Positions 55,991 through 64,000 of a stretch of DNA of 64,000 nucleotides are shown here, one piece after another. The notes below the pieces were generated by a model. That model searched no databases. It worked only from the letters and a program-made list of their open reading frames with translations, and was not told the origin of the DNA. Numbering within the stretch: position 1 is the first letter of the stretch; each line of letters starts with the position of its first letter. The stretch is from positions 50,844,933-50,908,932 of the forward strand of contig NC_134898.1 of NCBI RefSeq assembly GCF_041734735.1, given 5' to 3'. Made by a program: the position numbers and the translations under genes. The DNA comes from Babylonia areolata (taxonomy: Eukaryota; Mollusca; Gastropoda; Neogastropoda; Buccinidae).

Positions 55991-58900
55991 ACTTCTAAGG
56001 AGGAAGGTGGCAGAATGGTTATGATGCTTGTCTGTCAATACAGAGTCCATGAAGGTGTCTGTCTGTCAATAAAGAGTCCATGAGGGTGTCTGTCTGTCAA
56101 TAGAGTCCATGAAGGTGTCTGTCTGTCAATACAGAGCCCATGAGGGTGTCTGTCTGTCAATACAGAGCCCATGAGGGTGTCTGTCTGTCAATACAGAGTC
56201 CATGAAGGTGTCTGTCTGTCAATAGAGTCCATGAGGGTGTCTGTCTGTCAATACAGAGTCCATGAGGGTGTCTGTCTGTCAATACAGAGTCCATGAGGGT
56301 GTCTGTCTGTCAATAGAGTCCATGAGGGTGTCTGTCTGTCAATACAGAGTCCATGAGGGTGTCTGTCTGTCAATACAGAGTCCATGAAGGTGTCTGTCTG
56401 TCAATACAGAGTCCATGAGGGTGTCTGTCTGTCAATACAGAGTCCATGAAGGTGTCTGTCTGTCAATACAGAGTCCATGAGGGTGTCTGTCTGTCAATAC
56501 AGAGTCCATGAAGGTGTCTGTCTGTCAATACAGAGTCCATGAAGGTGTCTGTCTGTCAATACAGAGCCCATGGGGGTGTCTGTCTGTCAATACAGAGTCC
56601 ATGAGGGTGTCTGTCTGTCAATACAGAGTCCATGAAGGTGTCTGTCTGTCAATACAGAGTCCATGAGGGTGTCTGTCTGTCAATACAGAGTCCATGAGGG
56701 TGTCTGTCTGTCAATACAGAGTCCATGAAGGTGTCTGTCTGTCAATACAGAGCCCATGGGGGTGTCTGTCTGTCAATACAGAGTCCATGAGGGTGTCTGT
56801 CTGTCAATACAGAGTCCATGAGGGTGTCTGTCTGTCAATACAGAGCCCATGGGGGTGTCTGTCTGTCAATACAGAGCCCATGGGGGTGTCTGTCTGTCAA
56901 TACAGAGTCCATGAGGGTGTCTGTCTGTCAATACAGAGTCCATGAGGGTGTCTGTCTGTCAATACAGAGTCCATGAGGGTGTCTGTCTGTCAATACAGAG
57001 CCCATGGGGGTGTCTGTCTGTCAATACAGAGTCCATGAGGGTGTCTGTCTGTCAATACAGAGCCCATGGGGGTGTCTGTCTGTCAATACAGAGTCCATGA
57101 GGGTGTCTGTCTGTCAATACAGAGTCCATGAGGGTGTCTGTCTGTCAATACAGAGTCCATGAGGGTGTCTGTCTGTCAATACAGAGCCCATGAGGGTGTC
57201 TGTCTGTCAATACAGAGCCCATGGGGGTGTCTGTCTGTCAATACAGAGTCCATGAGGGTGTCTGTCTGTCAATACAGAGCCCATGGGGGTGTCTGTCTGT
57301 CAATACAGAGCCCATGAGGGTGTCTGTCTGTCAATACAGAGCCCATGAGGGTGTCTGTCTGTCAATACAGAGTCCATGAGGTGTCTGTCTGTCAATAGAG
57401 TCCATGAGGGTGTCTGTCTGTCAATACAGAGTCCATGAAGGTGTCTGTCTGTCAATACAGAGCCCATGAGGGTGTCTGTCTGTCAATACAGAGTCCATGA
57501 GGGTGTCTGTCTGTCAATAGAGTCCATGAGGGTGTCTGTCTGTCAATACAGAGTCCATGAGGGTGTCTGTCTGTCAATACAGAGTCCATGAAGGTGTCTG
57601 TCTGTCAATACAGAGCCCATGAGGGTGTCTGTCTGTCAATACAGAGCCCATGAGGGTGTCTGTCTGTCAATACAGAGTCCATGAAGGTGTCTGTCTGTCA
57701 ATAGAGTCCATGAAGGTGTCTGTCTGTCAATACAGAGTCCATGAAGGTGTCTGTCTGTCAATACAGAGCCCATGAGGGTGTCTGTCTGTCAATACAGAGT
57801 CCATGAAGGTGTCTGTCTGTCAATAGAGTCCATGAGGGTGTCTGTCTGTCAATACAGAGTCCATGAGGGTGTCTGTCTGTCAATACAGAGTCCATGAAGG
57901 TGTCTGTCTGTCAATACAGAGTCCATGAGGGTGTCTGTCTGTCAATACAGAGTCCATGAGGGTGTCTGTCTGTCAATAGAGTCCATGAGGGTGTCTGTCT
58001 GTCAATACAGAGCCCATGAGGGTGTCTGTCTGTCAATACAGAGTCCATGAGGGTGTCTGTCTGCCAATACAGAGCCCATGAGGGTGTCTGTCTGTCAATA
58101 CAGAGTCCATGAGGGTGTCTGTCTGTCAATACAGAGCCCATGGGGGTGTCTGTCTGTCAATACAGAGTCCATGAGGGTGTCTGTCTGTCAATAGAGTCCA
58201 TGAGGGTGTCTGTCAATACAGAGCCCATGAGGGTGTCTGTCTGTCAATACAGAGTCCATGAGGGTGTCTGTCTGTCAATACAGAGTCCATGAGGGTGTCT
58301 GTCAATACAGAGTCCATGAGGGTGTCTGTCAATACAGAGCCCATGAGGGTGTCTGTCTGTCAATACAGAGCCCATGAAGGTGTCTGTCTGCCAATACAGA
58401 GTCCATGAGGGTGTCTGTCTGTCAATACAGAGCCCATGAGGGTGTCTGTCTGCCAATACAGAGTCCATGAAGGTGTCTGTCTGTCAATACAGAGCCCATG
58501 AGGGTGTCTGTCTGTCAATACAGAGTCCATGAAGGTGTCTGTCTGTCAATACAGAGCCCATGAGGGTGTCTGTCTGTCAATACAGAGCCCATGGGGGTGT
58601 CTGTCTGTCAATAGAGAGCCCATGAGGGTGTCTGTCTGTCAATACAGAGTCCATGAGGGTGTCTGTCTGTCAATAGAGTCCATGAGGGTGTCTGTCTGTC
58701 AATACAGAGTCCATGAGGGTGTCTGTCTGTCAATACAGAGTCCATGAGGGTGTCTGTCTGCCAATACAGAGCCCATGAGGGTGTCTGTCTGCCAATACAG
58801 AGTCCATGAGGGTGTCGGTTCGAACCCCACTCTCCACCTTTCTCCCAAAACTGGAAAATCGATCTTAGTGTCTAGTCATTCGGATGAGACAATAAACCTA

Positions 58901-59155
58901 AGTGCCGTGTGCAGCACGCACTTGGTGCACTGAAAAAGAACCCATGGCAACAATAGCACTGCCCTCTGGCAAATTCTGCAGAAGAAATCCACTCAGATAG
59001 GTACACAAATATATATACGTGCACTCAAGGCCTGACTAAGCACTCAAGGCCTGACTAAGCACGTTGGGTTATCAGGCATCTGCCTAGCAGATGTGGTGTA
59101 GCGTGTATGGATTTGTCCAAACACAATGACAATTCCTTGAGAAACTGAAACTGGA
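55991..59155 (+). mobile_element. SINE family B copy with a 2.8-kb array inside its tRNA-like head
   Basis: The head starts 'aaggaggaaggtggcagaatggttatgatgc' (55998-56028). Then comes the array 56030-58812, then the B-box 'ggttcgaacccc' (58817-58828), 'actggaaaatcga', core 'cactgaaaaagaacccatggcaac' and tail 'ctgactaagcacgttgggttatcaggcatctgcctagcagatgtggtgtagcgtgtatgg...gaaactgaaactg'. Compared with the copy at 31113, all parts are present but the A-to-B box interval is expanded nearly a hundredfold. Confidence 0.9.
56030..58812. repeat. 33-bp minisatellite, about 85 units, derived from a SINE tRNA-like head
   Basis: The unit is 'tgtctgtctgtcaatacagagtccatgagggtg'. Variants are cccatg, tgaagg, a 28-29-bp form lacking 'tacag', and a form lacking one 'tctg'. 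It equals the segment 'gctgccaatacagag.a..tgagggtgt' of the SINE B head at 31113. The 33-bp period keeps frames open in short stretches. Confidence 0.96.
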
Positions 59156-59390
59156 ACTGAATTGTTGACTTCTGTGTGATGCCCTCTGATCTCTCTTCCA
59201 TCTTGTGTCCTAAAAACTCGATAATTGACCTCCTTTCTTTTCCCCTGGAAATTTCTGAATTGTCTTTGGAGCTTGTGACACTCTGTTCTCACTAGCTGTG
59301 TTAACAATGCTGTGAATGCAGAAGGCATGTTTGTGTGTAAGGAGCAGGGATCAACCTCCAGGAAACAATATTGCCTTACAGAAAAAATAT

Positions 59391-59430
<40 letters not shown>

Positions 59431-59453
59431 GTGTGTGTTGTGTGTGTATGTGT

Positions 59454-59522
<69 letters not shown>

Positions 59523-59865
59523 AATGTTATCCTGTCATTCTTGAAATACTAAATTTTCTGGGCCAGGTCTTCCCAAAAACACACTACAGTAACAATCAGA
59601 CAGAGATATTTCAGAAAAAAATCACTTTAAAAAACACAACTAAAAAAAAACCCAAAAAAAACCCAACAAACAAACAAACAGAAAACAAACTGCAGACAAC
59701 CTGTTATCTACAATAAAGTCACAAGAAGCCCTGATAAAGACTGCTCCTGCCACCATTTCTTTTTAAAAGGAAGGTGACTGGGTAGAAAAACAGTTCCACC
59801 AGAAAACAGGACAGCAACAAAAAAAAGCAGTACGTAACACCAAAAAATCAACAGCGTTCACTCAC
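59156..59865. other. Intron stretch with long (GT)n
   Basis: (GT)n at 59391-59520 with a few interruptions, and A-rich sequence after 59610. Short scraps of a SINE B tail duplication lie at 59030-59060. Confidence 0.75.
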
Positions 59866-59900
59866 ATTTCCAATCAAGTATCGATGACCACGAGGACATT
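59866..59900 (-). CDS. RNF213: RNF213-like, exon 2: 35-bp microexon, first half of the RZ finger
   Basis: Acceptor CTTTTACAG|AA; donor GGAAAT|GTGAGT, strong. It completes C|AA (Gln) and encodes QCPRGHRYLIGN, which joins exactly to CGQPM of exon 3. C-x-x-x-H supplies the first two zinc ligands of the RZ finger. The H-to-next-Cys ligand spacing across the junction (16) equals that I recall for human RNF213. Confidence 0.94.
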
Positions 59901-60544
59901 CTGTAAAAGTGAACATACACACAATCCAAATACTAATGACAGAAAAGACACTGTCGCAAAAAATGTTATATGGCAAATTCTGTATTCAAAAACAGTAACC
60001 ACTTTGTCTGGATTTTGTGAACATGCATGCATTTGCGTGTGTGTGTGTGTGTGTGTGTGTGTGCAAGCACTTGCATTTGCATGGGTATATGTGTGAATGT
60101 GCACGTGTTAGTAACATGCTACATGTATCTTTATATAAACCTGACATTTCTGGTGGAAATTTTAAGATAATTAAAAAAAAAACCCAAAAAACCCCCACAC
60201 AAAAAGACTTCTGACCCCTCTCCCCACCCAAACACTAACACACACACTCACATCTACCACAATCACTAGCTCTTGTATGCAATTCATTTAACACAGCCAC
60301 TGAAATGCATTTACATGGGTGTAGTTTTCATTCTGGATCTGAAAAGTTTCATGCCTGTAAGTGTTCAGGAATGCATGAAATTCCTCAATCAACTTATGAA
60401 GTCAACATGTGTCTACTATGGCACCAACACAGATTTTCTTCTTTTTTTTTAACTTAAGAATTTCTTCATGTGTGTTTCAAACCAACATAAAACCTGTGGA
60501 GAATATGGCAGAAGGGTGAGGGAGGAAGCAAATAGTTTTCTTAC
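59901..60544. other. Short intron between exons 1 and 2
   Basis: Contains (GT)n at 60037-60062 and an A-run at 60173-60190. No further exon. Confidence 0.6.
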
Positions 60545-60617
60545 GCCAAACTTTCTCCTGAATGACGGCAAGAACTTCCTGAATGTTGTCCTGGGGCATG
60601 GTGGGCAGGAATGCGTT
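60545..60617 (-). CDS. RNF213: RNF213-like, first exon seen (just before the RZ finger)
   Basis: Acceptor CTGTTCCAG|AACGCA; donor GTTTGGC|GTAAGA, strong. Encodes NAFLPTMPQDNIQEVLAVIQ and EKVW plus one base. 'FLPTMP.D' directly before the RZ finger is how I remember the RNF213 sequence between RING and RZ. Upstream exons, including the RING, must lie beyond the window or within 62-64 kb undetected. Confidence 0.9.
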
Positions 60618-61985
60618 CTGGAACAGATCAGTCACACATCAGAACAGACCAGTCACACATCAGAACAAATCAGTCACACATCAGAACAGACCAGTCACGC
60701 ATCAGAACAGACCAGTCACACATCAGAACAGATCAGTCACACACCAGAACAGACCAGTCACACATCAGAACAGACCATTCACACATCAGAACAGACCGGT
60801 CACACATCAGAACAGACCATTCACACATCAGAACAGACCGGTCACACATCAGAACAGATCAGTCACACATCAGAACAGACTGGTCACACATCAGAACAGA
60901 CCATTTACACATCAGAACAGATCAGTCACACATCAGAACAGACTGGTCACACATCAGAACAGACCATTTACACATCAGAACAGATCAGTCACACATCAGA
61001 ACAGACTGGTCACACATCAGAACAGACCATTTACACATCAGAACAGATCAGTCACACATCAGAACAAACCAGTCACACATCAGAACAGACCTGTCACACA
61101 CCAGAACAGACCAGTCACACATCAGAACAGACCAGTCACACATCAGAACAAACCAGTCGTACATCACACATCAGAACAGACCATTTACACATCAGAACAG
61201 ATCAGTCACACATCAGAACAGACTAGTCACACATCAAAACAGACCTGTCACACATCAGAACAGACCAATCACGCATCAGAACAGACTGGTGACACATCAG
61301 AACAGACCATTCACACATCAGAACAGACCAGTCACACATCAGAACAGACTGGTCACACATCAGAACAGACTAGTCACACATCAGAACAGACCAGTCACAC
61401 ACCGGTCACACATCAGAACAGACCGGTCACACATCAGAACAGACCGGTCACACATCAGAACAGACCGGTCACACATCAGAACTGACTGGTGACACATCAG
61501 AACAGACCGGTCACACATCTGAACAGACCATTTACACATCAGAACAGATCAGTCACACATCAGAACAGACCAGTCACACATCAGAACAGACTGGTCACAC
61601 ATCCAAACAGACCAGTGACACATCAGAACAGATCAGTCACACATCAAAACAGACTGGTCACACATCAAAACAGACTGGTCACACATTAGAACAGACCATT
61701 CGTATATCAGAACAGACCATTTACACATCAGAACAGACCAGTCACACATTAGAACAGACCATTCATACATCAGAACAAACCAGTTGTACATCACATATCA
61801 GAACAGACCATTTGTATATCAGAACAGACCAGTTACACATCAGAACAGACCAATCACACATCAGAACAGCCATTCACACATAAGAACAGACTATTCACAC
61901 ATCCGAACAGACCAGTCACACATCCGAACAGACCATTCACACAATAGAACAGCCATTCACACATCGAACAGACCAGTCACACATC
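60618..61985. repeat. 21-bp minisatellite, about 64 units, upstream of exon 1 acceptor
   Basis: The unit is 'agaccagtcacacatcagaac', with tcagt, ggtca, attca and tttaca variants, and decays to the right. It starts within the pyrimidine tract of the acceptor. Its period of 21 leaves long plus-strand frames open (252-300 residues of HTSEQT/HQNRPV type) that are not genes. Confidence 0.96.
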
Positions 61986-62394
61986 AATAGAAATTTCTGT
62001 CCGTGTCATTGTTGGAAATTTGCCATTGTAAAATCATTCAATTCATGTGAAATTGTCATAGGTGGATACTGTCTTCATTTGTCTTCCATTTTCAGAAAAG
62101 TATAGGTTATATGTACCATCTCTTAGTAAGTTATGTACCCAGATTTTATTTTGATTATTACCCTCTGTGACTAGAACATCCCTGGGCATCAAAAACACAA
62201 AGGCACTGAAAGGGTTAATAGAGTTACTGTGGTCGTTTGTGTTCAGTACTCAAACCACCAAGCACAGTAATGAAAATGATACACATCTTCATTCATACAC
62301 TCACAAAATAGGCTCTACCTTATCAAAGTTATTGTGGGTGTTTGTGTTCGATACTCAAGCCACCAGGCACACCAAGAAAATAGATTAGTAGGTG
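61986..62394. other. Intron stretch with a small duplication
   Basis: 'gttactgtggtcgtttgtgttcagtactcaaaccacca' (62223-62260) is repeated at 62327-62364. No exon recognised. Confidence 0.6.
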
Positions 62395-63250
62395 CTAATC
62401 TGTAGATTCTACAGGTGTTATTAATATTGTGCCTGCAAATAAATAAATAGGCAGTAATCTGTAGATTCTACAGTTGTAACACTGTGCCTGAAAATAAATA
62501 AGCCTGAGCTCATTTGTAGATTCTATGGGTGTAATATTGTGTCTGAAAATAAATAAGCCAGAGCTAATCTGTAGATTCTATGGGTGTAATATTGTGTCTG
62601 AAAATAAATAAGCCAGAGCTAATCTGTAGATTCCACAGATGTAATATTGTGTCTGAAAATAAATAATGAAGAGCTAACCTGTAGATTCTATGGGTGTAAT
62701 ATTGTGTCTGAAAATAAATAAGCCGGAGCTAAGCTGTAGATTCTATGGGTGTAATATTGTGTCTGAAAATAAATAATGAAGAGCTAACCTGTAGATTCTA
62801 TGGGTGTAATATTGTGTCTGAAAATAAATAAGCCGGAGCTAAGCTGTAGATTCTATGGGTGTAATATTGTGTCTGAAAATAAATAAGGAAGAGCTAAGCT
62901 GTAGATTCTATGGGTGTGATACCGTGACTGAAAATAAATAAGCCGGAGCTAATCAATAAATTCTATGGGTGTGATACTGTGACTGAAAATAAATAAGCCG
63001 GAGCTAATGAATAAATTCTATGGGTGTGATACCGTGACTGAAAATAAATAAGCCGGAGCTAATCAATAAATTCTATGGGTGTAATATTGTATCTGAAAAT
63101 AAATAAGCCGCAGCTAATCAATAAATTCTATGGGTGTGATACTGTGACTGAAAATAAATAAGCCGGAGCTAATCTGCAGATTCTACAGGTGTAATATTGT
63201 GCCTGAAAATAAACACGTCGAAGCTAATCTGCAGATTCTAAGGGTGTAAT
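62395..63250. repeat. 55-bp minisatellite, about 15 units
   Basis: The unit is 'agattctatgggtgtaatattgtgtctgaa' plus 'aataaataagccggagctaatctgt'. Several alternate variants (aatgaagagctaacc, aatcaataaattc) are grouped, showing local homogenisation. Confidence 0.95.
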
Positions 63251-63262
63251 AAAGATTTTCCA

Positions 63263-63399
63263 GGAGGAAGTACTGGCCAACACCGACAGCAGAGGAAGCC
63301 AAACTGTACGGCACCCTGGAGGAGCTGCGACGGATGGCAGCCTTCACTAAGACACCGGGCTGCTCATCTAATGGGAGGCAAACGAGGAAGAAGAAGAAG
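63263..63399 (+). mobile_element. Retroposed fragment with GAA tail inserted in the array
   Basis: A G/C-richer 137-bp segment ('gaggaagtactggccaacaccgac...ggaggcaaacgagg') ends in (GAA)n. It is flanked by aaagattttccagg (63249-63262) and aaagattttacagg (63400-63413), a likely 14-bp target-site duplication, although the array itself repeats this motif. One frame reads KYWPTPTAEEAKLYGTLEEL, so it may derive from a coding transcript; the source is not recognised. Confidence 0.55.
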
Positions 63400-64000
63400 A
63401 AAGATTTTACAGGTATAACAAAGATTCTACAGGTGTAATATTGTGCCTGAAAATAAACAAGTAGGAGCTAATCAATAGATTCTACAGGTATAAAAATAAG
63501 ATTTTACAGGTATAACAAAGATTCTACAGGTGTAATATTGTGCCTGAAAATAAACAAGTAGGAGCTAATCAACAGATTCTACAGGTATAAAAATAAGATT
63601 TTACAGGTGTAACAAAGATTCTACAGGTGTAATATAGTGCCTGAAAATAAACAAGTAGGAGCTAATCAACAGATTCTACAGGTATAAAAATAAGATTTTA
63701 CAGGTATAACAAAGATTCTACAGGTGTAATATAGTGCCTGAAAATAAACAAGTAGGAGCTAATCAACAGATTCTACAGGTATAAAAATAAGATTTTACAG
63801 GTATAACAAAGATTCTACAGGTGTAATATTGTGCCTGAAAATAAACAAGTAGGAGCTAATCAACAGATTCTACAGGTATAAAAATAAGATTTTACAGGTA
63901 TAACAAAGATTCTACAGGTGTAATATAGTGCCTGAAAATAAACAAGTAGGAGCTAATCAACAGATTCTACAGGTATAAAAATAAGATTTTACAGGTATAA
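63400..64000. repeat. 97-bp higher-order minisatellite, six units, running off the window
   Basis: 'agattttacagg' starts at 63402, 63499 and 63596, exactly 97 bp apart. Each unit holds one 55-bp-type monomer ('agattctacaggtgtaatattgtgcctgaaaataaacaag') plus extra 'gattctacaggtataaaaataagattttacaggtataac'. It is a derived form of the 55-bp array to its left. Confidence 0.95.

Larger units (their letters stand above)
22991..60617 (-). other. RNF213: RNF213 (mysterin)-like gene, C-terminal half of the E3 part, 17 exons
   Basis: Seventeen minus-strand exons (60545-60617, 59866-59900, 51461-51555, 48553-48706, 47200-47380, 44282-44370, 43715-43772, 42491-42702, 39604-39739, 38110-38178, 37332-37530, 34682-34904, 33313-33387, 30851-31042, 30006-30095, 25455-25648, 22991-23180) all have AG and GT borders and join in phase to 754 codons plus TGA. 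Family knowledge: RNF213 is a giant cytosolic AAA+ ATPase and ubiquitin ligase whose RZ finger supports ubiquitylation of bacterial lipopolysaccharide and antimicrobial defence. Seen here: the RZ finger, then the C-terminal domain, with phrases such as LLPSMQGTGLC and IVEDLRDLPDICQSIDNLNTAL, which I recognise from RNF213. The distance from RZ finger to end is close to that in vertebrates. RING and AAA parts lie to the right of the window. Confidence 0.9.

Noticed and set aside
56030-58812. CRISPR-like regular array
   Set aside because: Units are contiguous with no unique spacers, and the unit is derived from a SINE head in an animal genome.
60468-61492. Open frames of 252-300 codons (HTSEQT / HQNRPV repeats)
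   Set aside because: By-product of the 21-bp array in the intron before the first exon seen.
1-64000. Bacterial-type features (operons, ribosome binding sites, terminators, origins)
   Set aside because: Introns, SINEs and LINEs show a eukaryotic nuclear sequence; such features are not expected and none is seen.

Overview
The window is animal nuclear DNA. Coding exons are short and split by introns with GT-AG ends, tRNA-headed SINEs and LINE fragments are everywhere, and micro- and minisatellites are very dense. The SINE and hairpin-ended repeat families resemble ones I associate with molluscs, so a marine gastropod (perhaps a caenogastropod) is my best guess; this is an inference and no species is claimed. 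I recognised no LTR or viral fossils.

The one gene I can support lies on the minus strand from about 60617 down to 22991. Seventeen exons join in perfect phase into 754 codons plus a stop. They encode the C-terminal part of an RNF213 (mysterin) homologue, a giant AAA+/E3 ubiquitin ligase. The part present runs from just after where the RING would be, through the RZ-type zinc finger (CPRGH...CGQPM...CPCG..IGG..H), to the C-terminal E3 domain. The AAA core and RING lie beyond the right edge. Only about 2.3 kb of this 38-kb span is coding.

Layout. 1-2404: two copies of a LINE, minus strand. 2405-9907: simple repeats, SINEs and a small minisatellite. 9908-14310: three copies of a hairpin-ended non-autonomous element. 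14640-21060: SINE and LINE remnants, 39-bp and 97-bp arrays, and a possible SPRY-like coding scrap. 21060-60617: the RNF213-like gene with its intronic arrays, and an array that starts at the stop codon. 60618-64000: 21-, 55- and 97-bp arrays up to the window edge.

The main discovery candidate is the arrangement of the arrays. Most large minisatellites in the gene start at an exon edge. In many, every unit carries a copy of the neighbouring splice site with a few exon bases: acceptor copies at 42703-43190, 48707-49425 and 51556-55315; donor copies at 32685-33312 and 41495-42490. Single or few-copy duplications of exon starts sit at 30445-30785, 37592-37690 and 47808-47955. The gene therefore carries well over one hundred decoy splice sites, as if intron growth here is seeded by tandem duplication of exon-intron junctions. 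A second theme is tandem expansion inside SINEs, with about 2.8 kb of 33-bp units between the A-box and B-box of one SINE head.
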